A DNA stretch of 64,000 bases from Streptomyces collinus Tu 365. GTDB taxonomy: Bacteria; Actinomycetota; Actinomycetes; Streptomycetales; Streptomycetaceae. The stretch lies in contig NC_021985.1 of the NCBI RefSeq assembly GCF_000444875.1, positions 7,894,170 to 7,958,169 of the forward strand. Reading direction: 5' to 3'. The notes below the pieces were generated by a model. The model ran no database searches and was not told the origin of the DNA. It saw only the letters and a list, made by a program, of their open reading frames with translations. Shown here in pieces: positions 52,590 through 61,825 of the stretch. The translations under genes and the position numbers were made by a program. Numbering within the stretch: position 1 is the stretch's first letter; the number at the start of each line of letters is the position of its first letter.

Positions 52590-53918
52590 ATGAAGGACAT
52601 GAGGCAGCGCGTGGTGAAAGTCGCCCTGACCGCCGCCCTGGTCGCCGTCGTCCTCCTCGCCGTCCCCCTGGCCTGGGCCATCAGGTCGGCGCTCTACACC
52701 GACCAGCGCGACACCCTGGAACGGGCGGCCCTCGCCGGCGCCGTCCGTGTCAGCCCCGACTACCGGACCGGCGACTCGGTGGAACTGCCCACCCCACCGG
52801 CCGGCGCGCGCCTCGGACTGTACGACCCGCAGCTCAGGCTGCGGGCCGGTGACGGCTCGCAGCCGGGTGACGCACCGGTCCGCGAGGCCCTGAAGGGGGA
52901 GGCCGTCAGAAGGCCGTCAGGCGGCGACCTGGTTGTCGCCGTGCCCGTCTCGCAGGGCGAGCAGGTGATCGGGGTGGTACGCGCGTCCTCCTCCGTCAGC
53001 ACGGTACGCGAGCGGGTCCTGGTCGTGTGGGGCGTCCTGCTGGGTGTGGCGGCGTTCGCGGTGGCTGTCGCCGTCGGTGTCGCCCGCCGCCAGGCACGGG
53101 CACTGGCCGCACCGCTGGAGGACCTCTCCCGTCACTGTCGCGCCGTCACCGCCGGCGACCTGACCGCCCGCGCCGTCCCGAGCAGCATCGCCGAGATCGA
53201 CCAGGTCGCCCGCACCCACAACGAGATGCTGCACAGTCTTTCCGAACTCCTTCGCCACGAAAAGGACTTCGCCTCCAACGCATCCCATCAGCTGCGCACA
53301 CCGCTGACCGGCCTGCAGCTCACCCTGGAGACGGGCCTGGCACAGCGCGAGGACGCCCGCCTGCGGCCCGCTGTCGAGGAGGCACTGACGACCACCCGTC
53401 GCCTCCACGACACCCTGGAAGAGGTACTGCGCCTGTCCGGCTCCCGCGGGCTGCCCCGGCCGCATCCCGCGGACCGTCCCCTGGAAGACCTGCTGACGGC
53501 GTCGGAGCAGCGATGGCACGGTGCTTTCGCCGACGCCGGCAGACGCCTGCAGTACGTCGGCGGCGACGCGCCGAGGGACGTGGCAGTGCCCGGCGGCCCG
53601 CTGACCGAGATCCTCGACGTCCTGCTGGACAACGCCCTCGCCCATGGACGCGGCGCGGTCCGTGTCAGGGTGCGCGACCTCGACGACGCGCTGGCCTTCG
53701 ACGTCACCGATGAAGGCGAGGTGTGCGGGGACACCGCGCGACTTTTCGACCGGGGGCACACCGGCAGCGCGGCGGGTACGGGCATCGGCCTCGCCCTCGC
53801 CCGTGACCTGGCCCTCTCGCTCAGCGGTCGGCTCTCCCTGGCCAGCCGGAACCCGACCACCTTCACTTTGCTCGTGCCGGTGTCCCAGGAGGAGGCTGAA
53901 GCCGGCACGGACGAGTAG
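52590..53918 (+). CDS. Sensor histidine kinase
   Basis: A 442-residue membrane kinase. Two helices near 8-30 and 145-170 flank an extracytoplasmic sensor of about 115 residues; a HAMP-like linker (about 170-225) leads to the H-box ASNASHQLRTPL near 230, and then the ATPase domain (N-box LLDNALAHG near 350, D-box VTDEGEV, and GTGIGLALARDLA). The H-box His and N-box are intact. ATG at 52590 follows AAGGAGG. It is divergent from the lipoprotein-transporter-regulator operon, and the OmpR regulator at its end is the likely partner. Confidence 0.92.
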   Translation: MKDMRQRVVKVALTAALVAVVLLAVPLAWAIRSALYTDQRDTLERAALAGAVRVSPDYRTGDSVELPTPPAGARLGLYDPQLRLRAGDGSQPGDAPVREALKGEAVRRPSGGDLVVAVPVSQGEQVIGVVRASSSVSTVRERVLVVWGVLLGVAAFAVAVAVGVARRQARALAAPLEDLSRHCRAVTAGDLTARAVPSSIAEIDQVARTHNEMLHSLSELLRHEKDFASNASHQLRTPLTGLQLTLETGLAQREDARLRPAVEEALTTTRRLHDTLEEVLRLSGSRGLPRPHPADRPLEDLLTASEQRWHGAFADAGRRLQYVGGDAPRDVAVPGGPLTEILDVLLDNALAHGRGAVRVRVRDLDDALAFDVTDEGEVCGDTARLFDRGHTGSAAGTGIGLALARDLALSLSGRLSLASRNPTTFTLLVPVSQEEAEAGTDE

Positions 53919-53972
53919 GTGATCCCTTTGGCTGAATGTGTCGATTCCCCGGGTGCCCGGATGACGACGGCC

Positions 53973-55043
53973 TCAGCGATGACGTAGGCGGCCACGCTGG
54001 TACTGCTTCGGCCAGGGGACGTCGTCACCGAGCACGTAGGCCGCGCGGAGCGGCCAGGTCGGGTTGCGCAGCAGTTCGCGCGCGAGCATGATCGCGTCGG
54101 CCGAGCGGTCCACCAGGATCTGGTCGGCCTGCTCCGGTGCGGTGATCAAACCGACCGCGGAGACGGGCAGGGCCGCGCCCTCGCGGACGGTTCGGGCGAA
54201 GGGCACCTGGTAGCCGGGCTCCACTTCGATACGAGCGTTGTGGACGAGCCCGCCGCTGGTGATGTCCACCAGATCGACGCCGTGGGTCACCAGGTGCCGC
54301 GACAGCTCGACCGTCTCCTCCGGGGTCCAGCCGCCGTCGGCCCAGTCCGTGGCCGAGAAGCGTACGAACAGTGGGCGGTCCTCCGGCCACTGGGCCCGCA
54401 CGGCATCGGTGACCTGGACCAGGAAACGGCTGCGCCCGTCGAGATCGCCTCCGTACTCGTCGCCGCGGTGGTTGGACAGCGGTGACAGGAACTGGTGCAG
54501 GAGATAGCCGTGCGCGGCGTGGATCTCCAGGACCTCGAAGCCGGCGGACAGCGCCCGCGCGGCGGCCTCGCCGAAGGCCCGTACCAGAGCGCGGATGTCG
54601 TCCGCGCCGAGCTGCCTCGGGGCCGGCCAGTCGCCGAACGGCAGCGGTGACGGTGCGACCGTCTGCCATCCTCCGGCCTCCGGCTCGACGTACACGTCAC
54701 CCTCCCACGGCGGTGCCGTCGACGCCTTGCGGCCGGCATGGGAGATCTGGATGCCGGCAACGGCTCCCTGCCCGTGGACGAAGTCGGTGATCCGCTTGTA
54801 CGCGGCGGCCTGCCCGTCATCCCAGATGCCTGCGTCGGAAGGGGTGATCCGGCCCTCGGGTTCCACTGCCGTGGCCTCCTGCATGACCAGGCCGGCCCCG
54901 CCGCGTGCCAGGGAGCCGAGATGGACCAGATGCCAGTCCTGCGGATATCCGTCGACCGAGCTGTACTGGCACATGGGGGCCACCCAGGCCCGGTTCGGGA
55001 ACGTCGTGCCGCGGAGAGTGAGCGGCGAGAAGAGACGGCTCAT
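53973..55043 (-). CDS. NADH:flavin oxidoreductase, Old Yellow Enzyme (YqjM-like)
   Basis: A 356-residue FMN-dependent TIM barrel. The N-terminus LFSPLTLRGTTFPNRAWVAPMCQYSS has the Cys of YqjM-class enzymes. HAGRKAS, HAAHGYLLHQFLSPLSNHRGDEYGG (residues for substrate and FMN) and a C-terminal VDLVDITSGG are present. Such enzymes reduce activated alkenes using NAD(P)H and are often stress-induced. ATG at 55043 is preceded by GCGAGG; longer starts add non-homologous residues. It converges with the histidine kinase gene. Confidence 0.92.
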   Translation of the reverse strand: MSRLFSPLTLRGTTFPNRAWVAPMCQYSSVDGYPQDWHLVHLGSLARGGAGLVMQEATAVEPEGRITPSDAGIWDDGQAAAYKRITDFVHGQGAVAGIQISHAGRKASTAPPWEGDVYVEPEAGGWQTVAPSPLPFGDWPAPRQLGADDIRALVRAFGEAAARALSAGFEVLEIHAAHGYLLHQFLSPLSNHRGDEYGGDLDGRSRFLVQVTDAVRAQWPEDRPLFVRFSATDWADGGWTPEETVELSRHLVTHGVDLVDITSGGLVHNARIEVEPGYQVPFARTVREGAALPVSAVGLITAPEQADQILVDRSADAIMLARELLRNPTWPLRAAYVLGDDVPWPKQYQRGRLRHR

Positions 55044-55451
55044 CGTAGGCCTCGCAGGAGGGATGTGGGACGCCGAGTGCCCCGCAGTCGTTGAGCCGCG
55101 GCCTGGGTTCCTGCGGGACGCCCCGCACGGTGGGTGCCCCCGAGTACCCGGGCCGCCCGTGGCACACACCACCGGCCAGGCGTGCTCACCTCCGCGGATG
55201 TCCGGGCACGTGGCGGTCCCCGGCCATGGTCGCGTGCGCACCTGGGGCGTCGTCCTGATCATTTGCATGATCTGCGGCACACGGGCAACACGCCGGCCTC
55301 CCCGGCCGGGGCCGGCACGCGGGAGCCGATGACTCGGATGGACCACAGCAGCCCGCGCGCCGCGCTGATCTACTCTCGCGGCTCGGCCGCGGCAGTGGGC
55401 CGTGGTCGACGGCTGGTCCCACGCTGAGGCTACGGGCGCGAGACGCGTGTG
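55044..55451. other. 408-base intergenic region
   Basis: No convincing gene or repeat is seen between the OYE start and the hydrolase stop. The OYE promoter should lie here, but no strong match was found. Confidence 0.4.
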
Positions 55452-56600
55452 TCAGGCATTCGCCGCGTACCGCCAGAACTCCCTGATCACCGGTGCCGGC
55501 GCGGGACCCATCGCTGCCACCTGAGTCAGCAGGATGGTGACCGCGCCCGTGGTCGGGATGACGTGCGCCGCTGTGCCCGTGCCGCCGACCCGGCCGTTAC
55601 GGCTGGGCACATTCCACGGGTTGGTGCGGTCGATGTCGACCGAGCCGCCGAAGCCCCAGCCCTGGCCGTCCAGGAACAGCCGGCCGATGTCGCGCTGCGC
55701 CGGAGTCGTATGGTCGGTGGTCATCATGCGCACGGAGTCGGCCGACAGCACCCGGCGGCCGTCGGCCGCCACCCCGCCAGCCAGCAGCATCCGGGAGAAG
55801 GCCAGCCAGTCGTCGGCGGTCGAGGCCAGCCCGCCATTGCCGAGCGGTAGCGCGGGCAGGCGCCTCCACTCGCCGTCCGGGCCGTCGGCGAGCTCCAGAC
55901 TGCCGTCGTCGCCTGGCCTGTAGAAGCTGGTGAACCGGCCCCGCTTGGCGGCCGGCACCTCGAAACCGGTGTCCACCATGCCCAGCGGCCCGAAGATCCG
56001 CTCCGTGAGGAACTCCGGCAACGGCTGTCCGGTGACCCGCGAAATCAACACCCCCTGCAGGACGGAGCAGGTGTCGTACAGCCAGGCAGCGCCCGGTTGG
56101 TACAGCAGCGGGATGCGGCCGAGCGCCGCCATCCACTCGTCGGCCGGCGGGAAGTTGCTCGGCACCCGGCCGTCCTTTTGCACCGTGAACAACTCCTGCA
56201 CCGCCGGCAGTGTGAAGTCGGAGGGGAACCCGTACCCGGCCTGGGAGGCCAGCACGTCGAACACAGTGATGGGCCGGTCGGCCGGCACCACGTCGTCCAC
56301 CGGGCTGGCCGGCGTGCGTACGACCACCGGCTTTCCCAGCTCCGGCAGCCACATCCCGATCGGGTCGTCCAGTGCCAACCTGCCCTCCTCCACGAGGATC
56401 AGCAGTGCGGCGGCGGTGACGGACTTGGTGATCGAGGCGACCCGGAAGATGGAGTCCCTCGCCATCGGGGCGCCGCCACCGGCGTCCTGCGCGCCGACGG
56501 CCACCACCTCGACCTGGTCACCCCGGGCCACGAGGCCAACCGCTCCCGGCAGCGTACCGGCACCGACGTGGGCTTCGAGCAAGTCGTGCAGGGTCGTCAT
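55452..56600 (-). CDS. Serine hydrolase, beta-lactamase/PBP4-like fold
   Basis: A 382-residue class C beta-lactamase-type protein (PF00144). The catalytic SxxK is SITK near 56-59 (IFRVASITKSVTAAALLIL), the Tyr motif is YDT near 172, and the third motif is GTG near 345 (GRVGGTGTAAHV). No signal peptide is visible, so it acts inside the cell or is a peptidase/esterase rather than a resistance enzyme. Related proteins include esterase EstB and D-aminopeptidases. The substrate is unknown. Confidence 0.88.
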   Translation of the reverse strand: MTTLHDLLEAHVGAGTLPGAVGLVARGDQVEVVAVGAQDAGGGAPMARDSIFRVASITKSVTAAALLILVEEGRLALDDPIGMWLPELGKPVVVRTPASPVDDVVPADRPITVFDVLASQAGYGFPSDFTLPAVQELFTVQKDGRVPSNFPPADEWMAALGRIPLLYQPGAAWLYDTCSVLQGVLISRVTGQPLPEFLTERIFGPLGMVDTGFEVPAAKRGRFTSFYRPGDDGSLELADGPDGEWRRLPALPLGNGGLASTADDWLAFSRMLLAGGVAADGRRVLSADSVRMMTTDHTTPAQRDIGRLFLDGQGWGFGGSVDIDRTNPWNVPSRNGRVGGTGTAAHVIPTTGAVTILLTQVAAMGPAPAPVIREFWRYAANA

Positions 56601-56823
56601 GAGGCCGCCTTCGAGAAGATTGCAGTCGCAGGACAGACTCCCTCACGGGCCGGGAATCATCGGCGTTCCCTGACCGTCGAGGAGGACGACACATCGGGCC
56701 ACCTGGAACCGGTTCTGTGCGACACCGGCTACGGCCCCACGAGGACCCGCTCCGGGTCAATACACCTGGAGTCCCCGGGGGAGCGTCGGCCGCGACGGGT
56801 CAACATCGATCTCGATCACCGGC

Positions 56824-57447
56824 TCAGACATGGAGCTCTGGTGGGAAGCCGGTCCAGCGGAGCTCGGCCGGGAGATGTCCGGTGTCGTTGAAGAGGAGGA
56901 CCGCCGGGGGGCGGTCGGGTGTGTAGCGGATGACGGTCAGAGCCGCGTTGGCATGGTTGATGCCCAGCCAGCGCCACTTCGGTGCATCAAGGGCGGCGCG
57001 GATGAGCCAGCCGACAAGGAAGTTGTGGGTGACGACGAGTTCGTGCCGCGGTTCGTCTCCGTCAACGGTTCCGGTGAACTCCGCGAGAGCCGCCGCCGCG
57101 AGCTCGGGGCCCTGCTCGCGTTCCTCGGCCGTGAACCGGGCCAGGAACTCGGTCCAGGCGTCGGCTGCCTCCGGTGGCAGTTCCTCGCGCGTCGGCAGGT
57201 AGGGGAGGTAGTCGCCAGCCGCTTCGGAGCGACGGCAGGGGACTCCGTCGAGTTGCTCACCGACCAGCCGAGCGGTCTGTTCGGCACGGGTGAGCGGGCC
57301 GTGGTGGATCGCCGCCAAGGGGACCCCCTGGAGCCGGTTCCCCAGCAGGGCAGCCTGGCGGCGGCCGGCATCCGTCAAGCCGCTCTCATCCGGCGATGCC
57401 TCGCCGTGACGAGCGAGATAGAGGTAGCGGGCGGCCCTACCGGTCAT
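56824..57447 (-). CDS. Histidine phosphatase family (phosphoglycerate mutase-like) protein
   Basis: A 207-residue protein with the RHG motif LARHGEASPDESGLTDAGRRQAA at 11-34 and the second catalytic His in ELVVTHNFLVGWLIRAALD near 145. The catalytic phospho-His mechanism is shared across the superfamily; the substrate cannot be told. ATG at 57447 follows GAAGGACG. Longer in-frame starts at 57789 run into the promoter region of the divergent metallo-beta-lactamase-like gene. Confidence 0.88.
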   Translation of the reverse strand: MTGRAARYLYLARHGEASPDESGLTDAGRRQAALLGNRLQGVPLAAIHHGPLTRAEQTARLVGEQLDGVPCRRSEAAGDYLPYLPTREELPPEAADAWTEFLARFTAEEREQGPELAAAALAEFTGTVDGDEPRHELVVTHNFLVGWLIRAALDAPKWRWLGINHANAALTVIRYTPDRPPAVLLFNDTGHLPAELRWTGFPPELHV

Positions 57448-57688
57448 GATGCGTCCTTCACTGAAGTCGATCTTGCGGGCGCATGGGAGGACGCCGACCC
57501 GTGCCGACCGGTTCCGCGAAGGCTGGAGTGGGGCCTCCGTCGACGATCTCGACGGGAAGTCCGCGCCCGCACCCGCTGCGCACCATGGGTACAGGGAGAA
57601 GGGCATGTACCTCAGCCTGCACGGGACGTCCGGTCCTCCCGGCACGCCGTCCTCGCCCGGCTGGGTCGTGATGGGCCAGGATGCCCGT

Positions 57689-58609
57689 ATGAGAATGCCC
57701 TTCGGCCGTCCGAGTCTGCGCCCGTGCCTTCCGTACAAGCAGGCCGCCGCGCCCGGCCACGACGGGGTGGTCGCGCACTTCCTGGGCACCAGTTCCGTGC
57801 TGTTCTCCGACGGGGAGACCTCGGTGCTCAGCGACGGATTCGTCAGCCGGCCGGGGCTGTTGCGGGTGGCGGCGGGCAGGATCTCGCCCGACCGCGCGCT
57901 CGTGCGCGCCGCGATCGACCGGCTCCAGGCGCGGGACCTCGCGGCGGTGTTCTGCGCTCACTCCCACTACGACCACGCCCTGGACGCCCCGGTGTGGGCG
58001 CTGGAGACCGGCGCGGACCTGATCGGCTCACCGTCCACCGCGAACATCGGCCGGGGCTCGGGCGTGCCGGAGTCGTCCCTGCGCGTGGTCGCGGACGGGG
58101 ACACGGTGTCGTACGGGAGCTTCGGGCTGACCTTCCTGGATTCCGTGCACAGCCCCGGCGACCGCTTCCCCGGCACCGTCGACGAGCCCCTCGTCCCGCC
58201 GGCCCGCGCAGGCGCCTGGCGGACCGGCACCGCCTACAGCGTGGTCCTCTCCCATCCCCGGGGACGTGTGCTGCTGCACGCCAGTGCCAACTTCCGGCCC
58301 GGCGCGTTGCGTGGTGTGGACGCCGACGTCGTCTATCTGGGTGTCGGAAACCTGGGCAGGCGACCGGCCGGGTTCGTGCGTGTCTACTGGGACGAGGTCG
58401 TGGTCACGACCGGGGCCCGCCGTGTCGTCCTCGTGCACTGGGACGACTTCTTCCTCGGTCTCCACCGGCCCCTGCGGCCCATGCCCTACGCCATGGACGA
58501 CCTCGGCGTCACGATGAGCCGGCTGCTGCCGCTGGCCCGTCGTGACGCCGTCGACGTCGTCATGCCCGTCGCCTGGCAGTCGTCCGCCCCGCTCGCCGGA
58601 CTCGGGTGA
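57689..58609 (+). CDS. Metallo-beta-lactamase-fold hydrolase
   Basis: A 306-residue protein. The zinc-binding HSHYDHA motif near 91-97 (variant HxHxDH) follows a SNVLF-like strand (FLGTSSVLFSDGETSVLSDGF). The later metal ligands are less obvious, with HWDDF near 250. Similar proteins are annotated as MBL-fold hydrolases of the UlaG/RomA type. Two in-frame starts exist: 57671 has no ribosome site, whereas 57689 follows AGGA by about 8 bases and is chosen. Confidence 0.82.
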   Translation: MRMPFGRPSLRPCLPYKQAAAPGHDGVVAHFLGTSSVLFSDGETSVLSDGFVSRPGLLRVAAGRISPDRALVRAAIDRLQARDLAAVFCAHSHYDHALDAPVWALETGADLIGSPSTANIGRGSGVPESSLRVVADGDTVSYGSFGLTFLDSVHSPGDRFPGTVDEPLVPPARAGAWRTGTAYSVVLSHPRGRVLLHASANFRPGALRGVDADVVYLGVGNLGRRPAGFVRVYWDEVVVTTGARRVVLVHWDDFFLGLHRPLRPMPYAMDDLGVTMSRLLPLARRDAVDVVMPVAWQSSAPLAGLG

Positions 58610-58624
58610 ACCCTGGCCCGAGGG

Positions 58625-58978
58625 TCAGAACTGCTCGACGAAGTACGGTTCGACGGTCATCCAGCCGTTGTCGGCGGCTCCGTCGAGACGGCCCGTGGAG
58701 TTCCTGGCCAGGGTGTACCAGGACTCCACGTAGTCGGGGTCGTCGGTGAACCAGGAGTCGGGCATCGCCGACAGCACCGCGTTCACCAGCGGGATGTAGG
58801 TGCCCTGGCCGGTGACGGTCAGCAGGGCCGTGGTGAGGGCCTGGGCGAGCGACTTGTAGTTGGTGCCGTCGTCGTCCTCATCATGACGACGTCGGCCAGG
58901 TTGTACTTGTAGTGGGACCAGTTGACCAGGATCTGGTTGGGGTAGTACACCGTCCCGTCGTAGTCGAGGTAGGGCATG
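58625..58978 (-). pseudogene. Truncated, frameshifted gene remnant of unknown family
   Basis: One frame reads MPYLDYDGTVYYPNQILVNW then SHYKYNLADVV; another, shifted by one base near 58880, continues DDDGTNYKSLAQALTTALLTVTGQ, then PDYVESWYTLARNSTG and GWMTVEPYFVEQF before the stop at 58625. Together they make about 118 continuous residues, like a C-terminal fragment of a larger protein. No start with family sequence lies upstream, because the adjoining kinase gene begins its 3' end at 59079. I do not recognise the family. Confidence 0.65.
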
Positions 58979-59078
58979 TCGACCGACGGAAGTCGTGCGC
59001 GGAGACACGGGCGGCCCACGGGTGTTGCCGGCCACCGGGGTCCCTCGCGGACTCGCCCCGGTGGACCGGCCCGGCGGG

Positions 59079-60818
59079 TCAGGAACGGTCCGCCGAGAAC
59101 GTCGTGCAGTTGGGGCCGTAGACCCGGCCGTCCAGGTGATCCGGTGTCCGGGTGTCGTACGTGCCCTGGAGGTTGACGGCCAGGAAGTTCGGCGGCTGCT
59201 CGATCCACCGTGTGGCCCGCAGCGTCAGCACGCCGCTCTGGAGGGTGCCCGCCATGGCGAAGGAACCGCGCGGCACCTGCGGGTTGGACGGCGCGGGGTA
59301 GAACGCGAACACGGCGTCCACGGTGCCGTCGCCGTGGTCCTCGATAGTGAGCACCAGCCCGGTGATGCCCTGGTTGCAGACGTAACTCCCGTCCCACTGA
59401 CCGGAAAGGTCGGTCACGTCGGAGGCGGGTGCGGACGGGCTGTCCTCGGGCGGGGTGCTCGCGGGCGGGGTCGGGGAGTCATCGGGCGTGCCGGCCGGAG
59501 TGTACGGGCTGTCCAGCGGCGTCGGTGTGGCGGCGGGCGAGGAGGGACCGTCCAGCGGCGTCGGGCTGCCGTAGGGCGAGGAGCCCGGCGAGGAGGCGCC
59601 CGATCCGGAGCCGGCCCCCGCGCCGAGCACGGCGTCGGCCTGCCACGCCACGAGCCCGATCGCGACCACCCCGGCGATAACGGAGCCGATCACGGCCGCT
59701 CGCCGTCTGCCGGTGGACGCCCGGGAGGGTTTCCCGGGCGGCCGGGGAACGGGGGTCGGCAGCACCGCGGTCGGCGTGTAGGCGGGCGGTGGGGTCGGCG
59801 GCACCGGCCCGGTCACGGTGGGCGCCTGGTCGTTCCTTCCGGCGGGGTCCGGGGCCGGCGGCGTGCCCCCCTGCGGACGGCCGCCCCCGGGCGGCGTCTC
59901 GGGCACCGTCGACTCGGGGTCGCCGTCCCGGGCGCCGCGCACCTCCGCGGCCACCGTCGGGGGGAGCCACGTCGCGTTCGTGAACAGGAGCGCCGTGCGT
60001 GGCGTGCCCGCCGCGTCGATCAGTTCCGACAGCAGCGCGTCCACGGTCGGCCGGTCGCCGGGCCGCTTGGCCAGACAGCGTCCGACCAGACCGCGGATCG
60101 GCCCGGGCACCGCGTCGAGATCGGGGTCGCCGTGGACGATGCGGTACATCAGGCCCTGGGCCGAGCCCGTGCCGAAGGGGCCGGAGCCCGACGCGGTGAA
60201 CGCAAGGACCGCGCCCAGCGCGAACACGTCGCTCGCCGGGCCGACCGGCTCCCCCGTGAGCTGTTCCGGAGACATGAAGCCGGGCGTCCCGATCACCACC
60301 CCGGTGCGGGTGATCGCGCTCGCCTCGGTCGCCGTCGAAATGCCGAAGTCGATGACGCGCGGACCGTCGGCGGCGAGCAGTACGTTGGAGGGCTTGAGGT
60401 CGCGGTGCACGAGCCCCGCGGCGTGGATCGCCTCCAGCGCCTCGGCGAGCCCGGCGGCCAGCGTGGTCACCGGGTCGGCCTGCCAGGCGCCGTGCCGGGC
60501 GACGGCGGTGTCCAGCGAGATGCCGGGCACATAGGCGGTGGCCAGCCACGGCGGGTCCGCGTCCGGGTCGGCGTCCACCACGCCCGCCGTGAAGACGCCG
60601 TTGACCCTCCGGGCCGCGGCGACCTCGCGGGCGAACCGCTGCCGGAACTCGCGGTCCTCGGCGAGTTCCGGTCGCACGACCTTCACGGCGACGGCTCGGC
60701 CGCCCTTGGAGCGGGCCAGGTAGACCCGTCCCATGCCGCCGGCACCCAGCCGGCCCACCACGCGGTACGGACCGACCCGATCCGGATCCCCCGCCCCCAA
60801 CGCGCGCAAAGATTCCAT
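59079..60818 (-). CDS. Transmembrane Ser/Thr protein kinase
   Basis: A 579-residue receptor-like kinase. The catalytic domain (about 15-270) has the glycine loop LGAGGMGRVYLA, Lys in AVKVV near 46, HRDLKPSNVLL near 135 and DFG near 158, with GTPGFMSPEQL after. A Pro-rich juxtamembrane stretch (about 300-365) precedes one helix near 373-393 (AAVIGSVIAGVVAIGLVAW), then a Ser/Pro/Thr-rich stalk and an extracellular domain (about 465-575: WDGSYVCNQGITGLVLTIEDHG). There are no PASTA repeats. ATG at 60818 follows GGGGGG. The extracellular domain could sense wall or small-molecule cues. Confidence 0.92.
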   Translation of the reverse strand: MESLRALGAGDPDRVGPYRVVGRLGAGGMGRVYLARSKGGRAVAVKVVRPELAEDREFRQRFAREVAAARRVNGVFTAGVVDADPDADPPWLATAYVPGISLDTAVARHGAWQADPVTTLAAGLAEALEAIHAAGLVHRDLKPSNVLLAADGPRVIDFGISTATEASAITRTGVVIGTPGFMSPEQLTGEPVGPASDVFALGAVLAFTASGSGPFGTGSAQGLMYRIVHGDPDLDAVPGPIRGLVGRCLAKRPGDRPTVDALLSELIDAAGTPRTALLFTNATWLPPTVAAEVRGARDGDPESTVPETPPGGGRPQGGTPPAPDPAGRNDQAPTVTGPVPPTPPPAYTPTAVLPTPVPRPPGKPSRASTGRRRAAVIGSVIAGVVAIGLVAWQADAVLGAGAGSGSGASSPGSSPYGSPTPLDGPSSPAATPTPLDSPYTPAGTPDDSPTPPASTPPEDSPSAPASDVTDLSGQWDGSYVCNQGITGLVLTIEDHGDGTVDAVFAFYPAPSNPQVPRGSFAMAGTLQSGVLTLRATRWIEQPPNFLAVNLQGTYDTRTPDHLDGRVYGPNCTTFSADRS

Positions 60819-61037
60819 GTGACCCCCCAAGGCCTGCCGCGTCTCCCCACGCGGCGATCACATCATGACGTCAGCAAGCGCTTGCGAGGTTTCCGCTTTC
60901 CATAGACCCGGGTGGAATCACCCGGACTCGGCGGTGTTCGAACGCAGTCGCGATGAGTTGGGCCGGATCGGACGGATCGGCAGCCGTGCCGGCCCAGGTC
61001 GTGGAGAGGTCCTCGACCGACATGTTGAGGTGCGGGG

Positions 61038-61394
61038 TCAGCCGGCCGACGGAGTCAGAGGGTCCGGTCGGGAAATGGTCTCGGACAACGGAAGCCGGTC
61101 CCTTGTGGCAACGGACCGACGCACCCGCAGTTCGGCTCTCGTCCGCGGGCGGTACTTGGGCTCCTTGCCGCACCCGCAGGCTGATCGCCCCTCGTAGCGC
61201 AGCCCTTCCTTCAGTACCGCAGCCACCACAGACCACCCGCGGACATCACGCCTGGGCGGAGGGGCGAAGTCATGACCAGCGCACATGAGGGGCCGAGCAC
61301 AGTTCGGGCACAGGTGCTCCCGTTGCGGATGGGCATGCTGCTTGAAGCTGACACGGCACGAGACGCACGCGTAGTGCAGCTTGTAGTAGGTCAT
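61038..61394 (-). CDS. Small zinc-ribbon-like protein, function unknown
   Basis: A 118-residue protein recurring in Streptomyces. Two CxxC pairs (CVSC near 9-12, CPNC near 29-32) form a probable zinc ribbon, and a later CGCG with a basic tail (KEPKYRPRTRAELRVRR) follows. ATG at 61394 begins MTYYKLHYACVSC; a GTG 5 codons earlier (61409) is possible. Zinc-ribbon folds often contact nucleic acid or protein partners; the role here is unknown. Confidence 0.75.
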   Translation of the reverse strand: MTYYKLHYACVSCRVSFKQHAHPQREHLCPNCARPLMCAGHDFAPPPRRDVRGWSVVAAVLKEGLRYEGRSACGCGKEPKYRPRTRAELRVRRSVATRDRLPLSETISRPDPLTPSAG

Positions 61395-61825
61395 GGCGTA
61401 GAAGCACACCGGGCCACCGTACCGAGCAGCCCTTCAGGCAGACCACCCGTTTCGCGCGGCCAACGGTCCACGGCGTCCAAGGACGCGGCCGCCCCTAGCC
61501 AAGCAGCAGCCCTCTCCGAGCCGTTGGAGCGTCGCGAACAGCCGAGGAGTGGCCAGCTCACTGCGTGGCGGTGGATCTGCTGAGGTTGTCCAGGACGGAC
61601 CCGGCCGGGTGGCCATACCAGCGGCGGCGGCCCGCGCCGGCGGCCTTTCACCCCATGGGTGCCCGTCGACCACCGACCCGGCCAACGTGCGCGAGCGGCT
61701 GTCAAGGGAGTCGGCCGGGAGGGAGGTGTGGTCTCGGAGCGGCTGCCCGACGCCGACAAGCCGTCAGTTCGGGGTTTGTCAGGAGGGGCCGGGACGTTGT
61801 CGGTGGCGGCCAGTACGTTGCGATC
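61395..61825. other. 431-base region with no clear gene
   Basis: No ORF has convincing protein features. It lies between the divergent zinc-ribbon gene and the 192-residue protein gene. Confidence 0.4.

Noticed and set aside
60871..61236. 121-codon minus-strand ORF overlapping the zinc-ribbon gene
   Set aside because: It overlaps the zinc-ribbon gene in another frame and shows no family features.
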